The notes under the pieces are model-generated. The model worked only from the letters and a program-made list of their open reading frames with translations, was not told the DNA's origin and ran no database searches. Of a stretch of DNA of 64,000 nt, positions 37,570 through 46,491 are shown piece after piece. Source of the stretch: Clostridium sp. D43t1_170807_H7 (GTDB lineage Bacteria; Bacillota; Clostridia; Clostridiales; Clostridiaceae); the NCBI RefSeq assembly GCF_015555905.1, contig NZ_JADNLK010000005.1:1-64000 (forward strand), in the 5' to 3' direction. Both the position numbers and the translations under genes were made by a program. Each line of letters begins with the position of its first letter. Positions within the stretch are counted from its first letter, which is position 1.

Positions 37570-37578
37570 TGTTATAAT
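37570..37578 (+). promoter_or_regulatory. Extended -10 promoter of the second propeller kinase
   Basis: TGTTATAAT at 37570-37578, in a TTTGTTATAATATG context identical to that in front of copy 1, so the promoter was duplicated with the gene. Confidence 0.5.
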
Positions 37579-37611
37579 ATGTAGAGAAAAGGAAAAAATA
37601 TGGGGGATAAA

Positions 37612-40600
37612 ATGAAAAGGAATATAAAAAAAGTTATAATATTTTTATTTATGCTATTATGCATATTTTACAATACTGTTTATGCTAGTGATAGCTATAA
37701 TATTAATTTTAAAAGTATAACTATAGATGACGGATTATCACAATCTTTAGCAGAATATATATATCAAGATAGTTTGGGGTATATATGGATAGGTACTAAT
37801 GATGGATTAAATAGATATAATGGAAATGAATTTAAGGTATATAAGAATATTAAAAATAATGATAATAGTATTAGTAATAATATGATTAGTTCATTAGTAG
37901 AAGATAGTGATAAAAATTTATGGATAGGTACTGATGGTGGACTAAATAAAATGAATTTACTTACTGGAGATATAACAAGATATTTAGTTTCAGATGAAGA
38001 TAAAACCTATTCTAATACTGTTGTTGATGAATTGTTAATAGACTCTAAGGGGAGACTTTGGGTTTGTACAATAAATGGACTAAATTTATATGATAGTGAA
38101 AATGATAAATTTATAAAAGTAGCTAGTGAATATTTAGAGAATAAAGGCCTTCAAGATATTGATGAAGATAATCAAGGGAATATATGGGTATCTACAAGAG
38201 AAGGGTTATACAGATATAATCCTGATGATGGTACTGTAAAAGAATTTTTAAGTGATGAAAATGATAAAAATACAATAAATGAAAATAATATATTTTCTAT
38301 TTATTATAGTGAAAAAAAGTTATGGATAGGAACTAAAACAGGTGGATTAAATATAATGGATTTAGAGGATTATAGTATAAAGGTATATACTCATGACCCT
38401 AATAATCCTAATTCTATACCAAGTAATTTTATAAGAGATATACTTAGAGATAGAGATGGGACAATATGGCTAGCTACAGATCAAGGTTTAGCTCGTTTCA
38501 ATGAGAAGAATGAAACATTTTATACATATAAAAATAATACAGATAAAAATAGTATTTGTGATGATAACATTATTAATTTATATCAAGATAGATCTGGAGT
38601 GATGTGGGTAGGAACTTTTAATGGAATAAGTAAGTTTTCTATTAATAAAGATTTTAAGGTTTATAGAAATGATCCAACAGATCCTAATTCATTAAGTAAT
38701 AGTAGTGTTTGTGGAATATATGAAGATGATGAAGGTATGGTATGGGTAGGAACATTTAACTCTGGTATAAATAAAATAAATAAAGAAAATGATATAGTTA
38801 CAAGATATTATAATGATGTTAATAATGATAATTCATTAAGTAGTAATAGAATAAAAGATATAACTGGAATAGGAAATGAGATTTGGATTGCAACTGATAA
38901 TGGATTAAATAAATATGATAAAAGTACAGATAAATTTACTGTTTATAAAAAATCAGATGATAAAAATAGTATAGTAAATGATGAAATAAGGGTATTGTAT
39001 ATTGATAAAGATGGAGTTCTTTGGATAGGAACTAGAGGGGGAATATGTACATTTGATAGAAAAAGTAAATTTACTTCATATAATGATATATTAGAGCAAA
39101 ATGGTATCTATGAAAAAACTGTTAGTAGTATATATCAAGATAATGAAGGAATAATGTGGTTTGGGTTAGGTAATGATGGAGGTTTAGTTAAGTATAATAA
39201 AGAAACTGGAGAAGTTAAAAATTACTTAGCTAATGATGAAGAGGTAAATTCATTAAGTTTTAATAATATAAGATCTATAGCGGAAGATAGTAAAGGGAAT
39301 ATATGGATAGGTACGCAAGATGGATTAAATAAATTTAATAAGGAGACTGAAGAGTTTACAGTATATACATATAGTGAGGGATTATCTAATGATTTTATTT
39401 ATGGAGTAATAGTAGATAATAAGGATAACATTTGGGTTAGTACTAATTATGGAGTATCCATGTATGATCAAGATAATGATAAATTTATAAGATATTATGA
39501 ATCAGATGGTCTTGAAACTAATGAGTATAATGGATTTTCATATCATAAAAATAAAGAAGGGAATATCTATTTTGGGGGAGTAAATGGATTAACAGAATTT
39601 GACCCATTAGATATTCAAAATAAAATGGAAACTAGTGATATAATTATAGATAGTATAAAAACAAGCGGTGGAATTGAATTAGAACTAAAAAATAATATTG
39701 TTTTAGAATATGACTCCAGGGAGTTGTATGTAAAGTTCTTTGTTCCAGAGTATAAAAGTATAAATCAAATGCAGTACGCATATAAGCTAGAGGGTATGGA
39801 TAGTGATTGGATTTTTGCAGGTAATGAAAATTATGCAAGATATGCTAGTTTATCTCCAGGAAAATATAAAATGTTAATAGCAGGAAGAAATTATAATGGT
39901 ATTTGGTCTGATATATCAGAGATAAATATTAAAGTAAAGAATTCTATTTGGAAAACTCCTTTAGCATATGCTATATATATAATTATAATAGCTAGTATAA
40001 TATACATATATTATAATCAAGTAAAGATATTAGATGCATTAGTAACTCAAAGAACTCAAGAATTAAATAATAACTTAGAGGAAAATAAAAGATTATATAA
40101 AAGACTTATAGAATTAGAAAAACATAAAAATAATTATTTTGTAAACTTATCTCATGAACTCAGAACACCATTGAATGTTATTTTATCTATAGAACAATTA
40201 TTAACATCTTTTAATAAAGCAGAAATTCAGATATCAAAGGAAAAAATGAGTGAGTACATGAATACTTTAAAAGGTAATTCGAAAAGACTTTTAAATTTAA
40301 TAAATAATATAATTGATACGTCTAAAATTGATTCTGGGTTTTATAGATTAAATAAGGAAGAGGTTAATATAGTAACTCTTGTGGAAGATACAGCTTTATC
40401 AATGGTTAATCTTGCAGAAGTTAATGGATTAAAAATTATAATTGACCCTGAAATAGAAGAGGTATTTATAGAGTGTGATAAATTAGACATAGAGAGATGT
40501 ATAATAAATTTAATTGGAAATGCCATTAAATTTACTAGTGAAGGAGGAACTATAACTATTTCTATAAGTGAATTACATAAAAAAGTTAGGATTAGTGTTA

Positions 40601-40812
40601 AAGATACTGGGGTAGGAATAGATGAAAAGTATCATAATGCTATTTTTGATAGATTTGGTCAGGTGTATAGTGAATCTTCAGAGGAATTTGGAGGGAGTGG
40701 ACTAGGATTAACTTTAACTAGGAATTTAATTAATCTTCATGGAGGAGAGATTAGTGTAGTTAGTGAAAAAGGAAAGGGAAGTGAATTTATTATTATATTA
40801 CCTATACAATAG
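37612..40812 (+). CDS. Two-component sensor kinase with double beta-propeller sensor, copy 2
   Basis: 1066 aa, a close paralogue of the preceding gene along its whole length: signal peptide, 14 propeller blades, Y_Y_Y, one membrane helix, HisKA (LSHELRTPLNVIL) and HATPase (GGSGLGLTL). The ATG at 37612 is chosen over the one at 37600 because the copy 1 start aligns with it (MTRILKRVGIF versus MKRNIKKVIIF) and GGGGGA precedes it. The cytoplasmic parts are most alike; the propeller loops differ more, suggesting different ligands with shared output. It has its own promoter. The Crp/Fnr gene follows 16 bp later without a terminator, so read-through into it is likely. Confidence 0.92.
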   Translation: MKRNIKKVIIFLFMLLCIFYNTVYASDSYNINFKSITIDDGLSQSLAEYIYQDSLGYIWIGTNDGLNRYNGNEFKVYKNIKNNDNSISNNMISSLVEDSDKNLWIGTDGGLNKMNLLTGDITRYLVSDEDKTYSNTVVDELLIDSKGRLWVCTINGLNLYDSENDKFIKVASEYLENKGLQDIDEDNQGNIWVSTREGLYRYNPDDGTVKEFLSDENDKNTINENNIFSIYYSEKKLWIGTKTGGLNIMDLEDYSIKVYTHDPNNPNSIPSNFIRDILRDRDGTIWLATDQGLARFNEKNETFYTYKNNTDKNSICDDNIINLYQDRSGVMWVGTFNGISKFSINKDFKVYRNDPTDPNSLSNSSVCGIYEDDEGMVWVGTFNSGINKINKENDIVTRYYNDVNNDNSLSSNRIKDITGIGNEIWIATDNGLNKYDKSTDKFTVYKKSDDKNSIVNDEIRVLYIDKDGVLWIGTRGGICTFDRKSKFTSYNDILEQNGIYEKTVSSIYQDNEGIMWFGLGNDGGLVKYNKETGEVKNYLANDEEVNSLSFNNIRSIAEDSKGNIWIGTQDGLNKFNKETEEFTVYTYSEGLSNDFIYGVIVDNKDNIWVSTNYGVSMYDQDNDKFIRYYESDGLETNEYNGFSYHKNKEGNIYFGGVNGLTEFDPLDIQNKMETSDIIIDSIKTSGGIELELKNNIVLEYDSRELYVKFFVPEYKSINQMQYAYKLEGMDSDWIFAGNENYARYASLSPGKYKMLIAGRNYNGIWSDISEINIKVKNSIWKTPLAYAIYIIIIASIIYIYYNQVKILDALVTQRTQELNNNLEENKRLYKRLIELEKHKNNYFVNLSHELRTPLNVILSIEQLLTSFNKAEIQISKEKMSEYMNTLKGNSKRLLNLINNIIDTSKIDSGFYRLNKEEVNIVTLVEDTALSMVNLAEVNGLKIIIDPEIEEVFIECDKLDIERCIINLIGNAIKFTSEGGTITISISELHKKVRISVKDTGVGIDEKYHNAIFDRFGQVYSESSEEFGGSGLGLTLTRNLINLHGGEISVVSEKGKGSEFIIILPIQ

Positions 40813-40828
40813 TAAAAGGAAGTATTCT

Positions 40829-41509
40829 ATGGAAGAAATAGTTAAAACAATAAAGAAAAATCAGTTGTTCATTGGATTAAGTGATGAAAGTATAAAAAAA
40901 GTTTTAAAAGAAATTAAGTACTATATAAAGAATTACAGTAAGGGAGAAATAATTGCTCATGAAGATGATGAATGTAGAAGTTTATCTTTAGTTTTATCTG
41001 GAACTATAGAGATACAGAGATTATATTCTAACGGAAAATATATAGTCTTAAGTAGATTGCTTGAAGGAGATGTATTTGGAGAAGCATTGGTATTTTCCAA
41101 GGCAAAAACATATCCTGCAACAGTAATAGCTTTAAGTGAATGTACGGTTCTTTTTATAAATAAAAATGATGTTTTAAAATTATGTTCTTATGAAGAGAAA
41201 ATATTAGAGAATTTCATTTCCTTATTAAGCGATAAAGTATTCATTTTAAATTCAAAAATAAAAAGTATATCTTTTAAAAGTTTACGACAAAAAGTTATTA
41301 ATTATATTTTAAATGAAGTTAAAGAGCAAAAAAGTAGCTCTATAATATTAAAAAATTCAAAGGAAGAAATAGCCGCATTGTTAGGTGTTCCAAGGCCTTC
41401 CTTATCAAGGGAATTAATTAATTTAAGAGATATGGAGTATATTGAATTTGATAGAAAAAAAATTCAAGTATTAGATATTGAAAGTTTAGAAGAAGAATTA
41501 TTTAATTAG
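40829..41509 (+). CDS. Crp/Fnr-family regulator, HcpR-like by context
   Basis: 226 aa. Residues ~15-130 form a cyclic-nucleotide-type beta-barrel effector domain (YSKGEIIAHEDDECRSLSLVLSGTIEI ... LLEGDVFGEALVF). A long dimer helix and a C-terminal winged HTH follow (SKEEIAALLGVPRPSLSRELINL). No Fnr-type Cys cluster at the N-terminus. Start is ATG after AAAGGAAG; a longer frame into the kinase gene is ignored. It lies directly upstream of hcp, and a perfect palindrome of Crp/Fnr type sits between them, as for HcpR proteins that control hcp in anaerobes under nitrosative stress. Confidence 0.85.
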   Translation: MEEIVKTIKKNQLFIGLSDESIKKVLKEIKYYIKNYSKGEIIAHEDDECRSLSLVLSGTIEIQRLYSNGKYIVLSRLLEGDVFGEALVFSKAKTYPATVIALSECTVLFINKNDVLKLCSYEEKILENFISLLSDKVFILNSKIKSISFKSLRQKVINYILNEVKEQKSSSIILKNSKEEIAALLGVPRPSLSRELINLRDMEYIEFDRKKIQVLDIESLEEELFN

Positions 41510-41514
41510 AAAGA

Positions 41515-41548
41515 AGAGTTTGTAACAGATGTTACAGACTCTTTTTCT
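41515..41548 (+). promoter_or_regulatory. Crp/Fnr-type operator inside a terminator, upstream of hcp
   Basis: TGTAACA (41521-41527) and TGTTACA (41530-41536) form a perfect palindrome with a 2-bp centre (GTAAC-N4-GTTAC). It is nested in a larger stem AGAGT (41515-41519)/ACTCT (41538-41542) followed by TTTTT, the terminator of the regulator gene. TATAAA near 41554 is a possible hcp -10, so the operator would overlap the -35, as in class II activation. Confidence 0.65.
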
Positions 41549-41599
41549 ATATAGATATAAAATAAGCACATAAATTGAATTTCAAAAGGAGATTTTAAT

Positions 41600-43246
41600 A
41601 TGGAAAATAAAATGTTTTGCTTTCAATGTCAAGAAACAGCAGGTTGTACAGGCTGTACTAAATTTGGTGTATGTGGAAAAAGTCCAGAACTTGCAAACAT
41701 GCAAGATTTATTAATATATGTTACTAAAGGTTTATCAGAGGTAACAACAAGATTAAGAAAAGAAGGAAAGAAAATTGATAAGGAGTTAAATCACTTCATC
41801 ACATTAAATCTTTTCACGACTATTACAAATGCAAACTTTGATAATGAAGTATTTTATAGTAGAGTAAAAGAAACTTTAAGAATAAAGAAAGAGTTAATTG
41901 CACAATTAAATGATAAAGAGAAGTTATCAGAAGCTGCTTTATGGGATGCTTCATCAAATGAAGACATGGATAAGAAATCAAATAGTGATGAAGTTGGAGT
42001 TCTTGCAACTAAAGATGAAGATATAAGATCATTAAGAGAACTTATAACTTATGGATTAAAGGGATTATCAGCATATTCAAAACATGCTAATGCTTTAGGA
42101 TATGATAATGAAGAAATAGATAGATTTATGCAAGAAACTTTAGCTAAACTTTTAGATGGTTCATTAAGTGTTGAGGAATTAATTGCTTTAACATTAGAAA
42201 CAGGAAAAGTCGGAGTAGATGGTATGGCATTATTAGATACAGCTAATACTGAAACTTATGGAAATCCTGAAATAACAAAAGTAAATATAGGAGTAGGTAA
42301 AAATCCAGGTATATTAGTATCAGGACATGACTTAAAAGATATTGAACAATTATTAATTCAAACAGAAGGAACAGGAGTAGATGTATATACTCATTCAGAA
42401 ATGTTACCAGCTCACTATTATCCAAGCTTAAAAAAATACAAGCATTTAGTAGGTAACTATGGTAATGCTTGGTGGAAGCAAAGAGAAGAGTTTGAAAGCT
42501 TTAATGGACCAATATTAATGACTACTAACTGTATAGTGCCACCAAAGAATGAAAGCTATAAATCAAGAATGTATACAACAGGAGCAGCAGGTTTTGAAGG
42601 TTGCGTTCATATAGAAGCTGATGAAAATGGCGTGAAGGATTTTTCTGCAATAATTGAACAAGCTAAGAAGTGTAAGGCACCAACAGAAATAGAGCAAGGA
42701 GAAATTATAGGTGGATTTGCTCATGCACAAGTATTAGCATTAGCTGACCAGGTTGTTGAAGCTGTTAAAACTGGAGCTATTAAGAAGTTCTTCGTTATGG
42801 CAGGATGTGATGGAAGAGCTAAGTCAAGAAATTACTATACAGACTTTGCAAAGGCATTACCAAAGGATACAGTAATATTAACTGCAGGATGTGCTAAGTA
42901 TAAATATAATAAGTTAGATCTTGGAGATATAAATGGAATTCCAAGGGTTTTAGATGCAGGTCAATGTAATGATTCTTATTCATTAGCATTAATAGCATTA
43001 AAATTAAAGGAAGTATTTGAATTAGAAGATATTAATGAATTACCGATAGCATTTAATATTGCATGGTATGAACAAAAGGCTGTAATAGTATTATTATCAT
43101 TATTATACCTTGGAGTTAAGAATATACATTTAGGACCAACACTTCCAGCATTCCTTTCACCTAATGTAGCTAAAGTTTTAGTTGAAAATTTTGGAGTTGG
43201 TGGAATAACTAATGTTGAAGATGATTTAAATATGTTTTTAAAATAG
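41600..43246 (+). CDS. hcp: Hybrid-cluster protein (Hcp, prismane; hydroxylamine/NO reductase)
   Basis: 548 aa. The N-terminal Cys motif is Cys7-X2-Cys10-X8-Cys19-X5-Cys25, the spacing of class I (anaerobe) proteins with a [4Fe-4S] cluster. Later Cys and His/Glu ligands of the hybrid [4Fe-2S-2O] cluster are visible in [33 protein letters not shown] and [11 protein letters not shown]. The family reduces NO or hydroxylamine and participates in nitrosative stress defence. RBS AAAGGAG. A Crp/Fnr-type palindrome upstream points to direct control by the preceding gene. Two hairpins follow. Confidence 0.96.
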   Translation: MENKMFCFQCQETAGCTGCTKFGVCGKSPELANMQDLLIYVTKGLSEVTTRLRKEGKKIDKELNHFITLNLFTTITNANFDNEVFYSRVKETLRIKKELIAQLNDKEKLSEAALWDASSNEDMDKKSNSDEVGVLATKDEDIRSLRELITYGLKGLSAYSKHANALGYDNEEIDRFMQETLAKLLDGSLSVEELIALTLETGKVGVDGMALLDTANTETYGNPEITKVNIGVGKNPGILVSGHDLKDIEQLLIQTEGTGVDVYTHSEMLPAHYYPSLKKYKHLVGNYGNAWWKQREEFESFNGPILMTTNCIVPPKNESYKSRMYTTGAAGFEGCVHIEADENGVKDFSAIIEQAKKCKAPTEIEQGEIIGGFAHAQVLALADQVVEAVKTGAIKKFFVMAGCDGRAKSRNYYTDFAKALPKDTVILTAGCAKYKYNKLDLGDINGIPRVLDAGQCNDSYSLALIALKLKEVFELEDINELPIAFNIAWYEQKAVIVLLSLLYLGVKNIHLGPTLPAFLSPNVAKVLVENFGVGGITNVEDDLNMFLK

Positions 43247-43290
43247 TTGAAAAGTAGAAAATCGCAATAAAATTTATTAGAGTATTTTTT

Positions 43291-43318
43291 AGAGTCGGAG
43301 ATATCCGACTCTATTTTT
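43291..43318 (+). terminator. Terminator after hcp
   Basis: AGAGTCGGA (43291-43299) and TCCGACTCT (43304-43312), then ATTTTT. Confidence 0.9.
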
Positions 43319-43343
43319 AAAAATTAAAATTTAATACAAAAAT

Positions 43344-43397
43344 AAAAACGTTCCTAGAATATATGCCGGGGGAAGGTATTTTCTAGGAACGTTTTTA
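43344..43397 (+). ncRNA. Conspicuous hairpin with G-rich 21-nt loop, possible small RNA or leader element
   Basis: A perfect 16-bp stem, AAAAACGTTCCTAGAA (43344-43359) and TTCTAGGAACGTTTTT (43381-43396), encloses TATATGCCGGGGGAAGGTATT. It lies in the 478-bp gap between hcp and the helicase gene, after hcp already has a terminator. The loop holds GGGGGAAGG, a Shine-Dalgarno-like purine run next to an ATG. The rest of the gap (43400-43724) is AT-rich with no clear promoter. Could be a second terminator, an sRNA end or a leader structure. Confidence 0.4.
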
Positions 43398-43724
43398 ATA
43401 GGGGAAAATTTATTTAATGCTTTATGATTAAAGTATAGTATAGAAATTTGTTAATTGTGTTTCAATTTAATGAAATTGATATGTTTAAATTAACATAAGA
43501 ATTGTACTTGGGTAATAATGTAAAGTGATTTATAATAGTTTTATATTAAGGAATATAAAAAGAAGCCAGTATTAAGTAAGAAATTTAGTAATATTTTATT
43601 TGTTATAAGGAGAATGATTAATAGCGTAAGGAATAGCAAAGGCTATAAATATAGATGTTATAGAATTTAAAATAAGAAAATAATTATGTTATGAAAAGAA
43701 TTAATAGTATAGCGGAGGAAGTAA

Positions 43725-45482
43725 ATGAAAAAGAATGCAGCACTAAGAGAATTTAAAAAATTAAAAAGTCAAATAAATCAAATAGAAGAAATAGTACATC
43801 ATTCAAAGGTAGGAGCATTAATAGAACAAGAAACTTCTATTAGAAAGAAGATTAGATTACTTAAAGAAATGGAGAAGGAAGGCTTTAAGGACTATCAAGA
43901 TGTATGTGATAGATATGAAGAAATACTAGAAGATGCTTCTAAGAGAATGCTTGAAGATTATAATAAAAAAAATAATACTGATTTTGATTTTTATGAGGTA
44001 GTTAGAGGTAATTATAATACCTTTTTAAATTCTGGAATTATGACAGTTCTTACAAAGCAACATATACCAAAGCTTATTGGAGAGGCTTTTGAAGAGGCAT
44101 TCCCAGATAATCCAAAAGATGAATATATGATAACAAGAAGAATGAAAAGAAAGATATATATTCACCTTGGAGATACAAATACAGGAAAAACTTATAATGC
44201 AGTAGAAAGACTTAAAACAGCTAAAAAAGGAGTATATTTATCTCCACTTAGAATTCTTGCCTTAGAAAACTATGATAAATTAAATAATGAAGGCATAGTT
44301 TGTGATTTAATGACAGGAGAAGAAGAAATAATAAAGGAAAATTCAACACATGTTTCTTGTACTATAGAAAAGGTTAATTTAAAGCAAAGTTATGATATTG
44401 CCGTAATTGATGAAATTCAAATGGTTAGTGATACACAAAGAGGAATTGCGTGGAGTAGAGCAGTTTTAGGGCTTAGATGTAATGAAATTCATATTTGTGG
44501 AGCAATGAACGCTAAAGAATTATTAGTTAAAATATTAGAAGATTGTGAAGATGACTATGAAATTAAGGAATATCATAGAAATATACCTTTAATAGTTGAA
44601 ACAAAAAACTTTAGTTATAATGACGTTCAAGAAGGAGATGCTATTGTAGTATTTTCTAAAAAGAGAGTTTTAGAAATAGCACAGGATTATTCAAATAAAA
44701 ATATTAAGACTAGTATTATTTATGGTGATTTACCACCAGAAGTTAGAAAAATGCAATATGAGCAATTTATAAATAAGGAAAATAAAGTTTTAGTAACAAC
44801 AGATGCTATTGGAATGGGTGTTAACCTACCTATAAGAAGAATAATATTTATGTCTATAAGAAAGTTTGATGGGGAAGAAGTACGAGAGTTAACATCTCAA
44901 GAAGTTAAACAGATTGCTGGAAGAGCAGGTAGAAAGGGAATATACGATACAGGGTATGTTGCTGGAGTTTCAGATACTCATAATTTCATTAGTAGAAAGT
45001 TAGAAGTAAAGGATGATATTATAAAGCAGGCAGTAATAGGTCCATCAGAAGCAATTTTAACTATAAAAAGTTTACCGCTAAATGAAAAATTAGTGCTATG
45101 GAAAACTAGAGAATCAAAGATAGATTACTATACAAAGATGGATATAAGTGAGTATCTATTAATTTTAGAAAAAATAAAAAGATATAAACTTAAAGAAGAG
45201 GATCAATGGGATTTATTAAAAGTTCCCTTTGATGTTGCAAATGAAGAGCTTATGGAGAAATTCTTAGAATATGTAGATGAAGTCTTTGTTACTAAGTTAA
45301 AAGAAATAACAAAGCCAACATGCTTTACAGGAAACCTTGATGATTTAGAAATATATTATCAAAAAATTAATATGTATTATTCTTTTTCTAAGATATTTAA
45401 CTTAAAGTTCGATGTGGATTGGGTATATTCAGAAAGAATTAAAGTTAGCGAAGATATAAATGAAATTTTAGTGAAAATATAA
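43725..45482 (+). CDS. Suv3-like superfamily 2 RNA helicase
   Basis: 585 aa. A helical N-terminal extension (1-140, partly coiled coil) precedes the helicase core: motif I HLGDTNTGKTY (149-157), motif Ia LSPLRILA, motif II DEIQM (229-233), motif V TTDAIGMGVNLP and motif VI QIAGRAGR (396-403). The DEIQM box and the tight core are those of Suv3, the mitochondrial RNA-degradosome helicase, rather than DEAD-box or RecQ proteins. It probably unwinds structured RNA or RNA/DNA hybrids. GCGGAGGA RBS before ATG. No operon partner; the partner nuclease, if any, is elsewhere. Confidence 0.85.
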   Translation: MKKNAALREFKKLKSQINQIEEIVHHSKVGALIEQETSIRKKIRLLKEMEKEGFKDYQDVCDRYEEILEDASKRMLEDYNKKNNTDFDFYEVVRGNYNTFLNSGIMTVLTKQHIPKLIGEAFEEAFPDNPKDEYMITRRMKRKIYIHLGDTNTGKTYNAVERLKTAKKGVYLSPLRILALENYDKLNNEGIVCDLMTGEEEIIKENSTHVSCTIEKVNLKQSYDIAVIDEIQMVSDTQRGIAWSRAVLGLRCNEIHICGAMNAKELLVKILEDCEDDYEIKEYHRNIPLIVETKNFSYNDVQEGDAIVVFSKKRVLEIAQDYSNKNIKTSIIYGDLPPEVRKMQYEQFINKENKVLVTTDAIGMGVNLPIRRIIFMSIRKFDGEEVRELTSQEVKQIAGRAGRKGIYDTGYVAGVSDTHNFISRKLEVKDDIIKQAVIGPSEAILTIKSLPLNEKLVLWKTRESKIDYYTKMDISEYLLILEKIKRYKLKEEDQWDLLKVPFDVANEELMEKFLEYVDEVFVTKLKEITKPTCFTGNLDDLEIYYQKINMYYSFSKIFNLKFDVDWVYSERIKVSEDINEILVKI

Positions 45483-45595
45483 GCACTATAAGTAGTGGTA
45501 AATGTAGTAAATATAATTTAAAAGTTAAAAATAAAGTAGCAAATATAAATTAATAGCATAGTATATATAAGAAAATAAAAAAGGAGGTAGAGTTT

Positions 45596-45676
45596 ATGTT
45601 TAATAATAATATAGAAAAAATAGGAATGGATAAAGTTAATAATAAATTTTATATGATAGCTCTACCTATGAAATAA
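45596..45676 (+). CDS. Small ORF of 26 codons with strong RBS
   Basis: An excellent ribosome site, AAGGAGGT, lies seven bases before ATG. The peptide (MFNNNIEKIGMDKV ... ALPMK) is not strongly hydrophobic and matches nothing I know. AGGTAGAG (45585-45592), overlapping the ribosome site, is exactly complementary to CTCTACCT (45660-45667) near the stop codon, so the mRNA could close on its own start. A terminator follows 39 bp later. It may be a regulatory peptide, a leader, or the remnant of a longer gene. First of four small reading frames in this 1-kb gap. Confidence 0.4.
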   Translation: MFNNNIEKIGMDKVNNKFYMIALPMK

Positions 45677-45714
45677 TTTTATACTTTTTTAGTGAATTGT
45701 AATAATTATTATAC

Positions 45715-45747
45715 ATACCATGAGTTATCATATTCATGGTATTTTTA
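45715..45747 (+). terminator. Terminator after the 26-codon ORF
   Basis: ATACCATGA (45715-45723) and TCATGGTAT (45734-45742), then TTTTAT. Confidence 0.8.
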
Positions 45748-45772
45748 TGTTGTTTTTTAATAATGATATTTT

Positions 45773-45803
45773 AATGACCATGGAAAAACCATGGTCATTT
45801 TTG
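45773..45803 (+). terminator. Second terminator hairpin in the small-ORF region
   Basis: AATGACCATGG (45773-45783) and CCATGGTCATT (45789-45799), then TTT. The inner ACCATG-type arm resembles the hairpin 50 bp upstream. Confidence 0.8.
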
Positions 45804-45834
45804 TATAAAAATTTTCAAGAAAGGAGAAAATAAA

Positions 45835-45942
45835 ATGAATAATTACTTTATAGGTATTATTACACAAATAAAATTTAATAAGAAAGGGGGAAGAGATTAT
45901 GACACCATTATACGACTACAATATTGCAATGATAATCAATAG
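45835..45942 (+). CDS. Small ORF of 35 codons
   Basis: ATG ten bases after the start of AAAGGAGAAA. The peptide (MNNYFIGIITQIKFNKK ... YCNDNQ) matches no family I know. The next small ORF starts inside it in another frame. It may only be the leader that brings ribosomes to the following start. Confidence 0.3.
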   Translation: MNNYFIGIITQIKFNKKGGRDYDTIIRLQYCNDNQ

Positions 45943-46036
45943 TTATATTATAAAAGCTATAGTAAATGATAAAGATTTAAGTATGAGAGATAGAAAGCCT
46001 AGCTTAATAAAAAGATTATTAAATAAAATAATTTAA
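45899..46036 (+). CDS. Small ORF of 45 codons
   Basis: AAAGGGGGAAG ends about seven bases before the ATG, one of the stronger ribosome sites in the window. The peptide has a moderately hydrophobic first half (YDYNIAMIINSYIIKAIV) and a basic C-terminus (RDRKPSLIKRLLNKII), so an amphipathic helix is possible. It overlaps the 35-codon ORF. No homologue recognised. Confidence 0.4.
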   Translation: MTPLYDYNIAMIINSYIIKAIVNDKDLSMRDRKPSLIKRLLNKII

Positions 46037-46068
46037 TAAAAATAAAAAAATAAAGGAGAGATAAGTAA

Positions 46069-46318
46069 ATGACTAAGAATTGGAGTTTAAATAATAATGG
46101 AAATAGAATAAGTGGTATTTATAAGAAAGAAGAAATTTTAAAAGTTTATAAACGGTGGAAGTGCTAATTATATATTTGAAGGAAATATTAGAAATAGAGA
46201 TTTAGAATTATAGTGTAAATATGAGGGAATAGCTTTAAGTGAATTGAAAATCTTTCCTAATAAAAAAATTAATACTATAGGTAAGATAAAAAAGATATTA
46301 AGAAAATTAAAAATATAA
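46069..46318 (+). pseudogene. Broken small gene of unknown family (about 83 codons)
   Basis: Starts at an ATG with AAAGGAG upstream, reads MTKNWSLNNNGNRISGIYKKEEILKVY up to about 46150, then continues in the +1-shifted frame (NGGSANYIFEGNIRNRDLEL), meets a TAG at 46211-46213, and continues in the same frame to a TAA at 46316-46318 (CKYEGIALSELKIF ... KILRKLKI). One shift and one stop would have to be mended for a full protein. The downstream terminator marks the end of the old unit. Function unknown. Confidence 0.5.
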
Positions 46319-46333
46319 ATTAGTAATAAGAAT

Positions 46334-46368
46334 AAAAGGAGATGTTAACTATGCATCTCCTTTTTTTA
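46334..46368 (+). terminator. Terminator ending the small-ORF region
   Basis: AAAAGGAGATG (46334-46344) and CATCTCCTTTT (46354-46364), then TTT. The left arm mimics a Shine-Dalgarno site. Confidence 0.9.
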
Positions 46369-46421
46369 CAAAGAAAATAATAAAATATTAAGATTATATT
46401 TATACAAAATGTTGGTTATTT

Positions 46422-46430
46422 TGTTATAAT
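46422..46430 (+). promoter_or_regulatory. Extended -10 promoter of the Ter biosynthetic operon
   Basis: TGTTATAAT with TG at 46422-46423 and TATAAT at 46425-46430; the -35 is weak. It lies 62 bp before the first gene. Confidence 0.5.
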
Positions 46431-46491
46431 TATAGAATGCTTAACTATTACATAAAAGTAATTAATAGGTATTATAAAGGAGTATGAACAA

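Noticed and set aside
45596-45676. Classical type I toxin peptide
   Set aside because: Despite the self-complementary ribosome site, the peptide lacks a hydrophobic membrane segment, so a toxin label is not supported.
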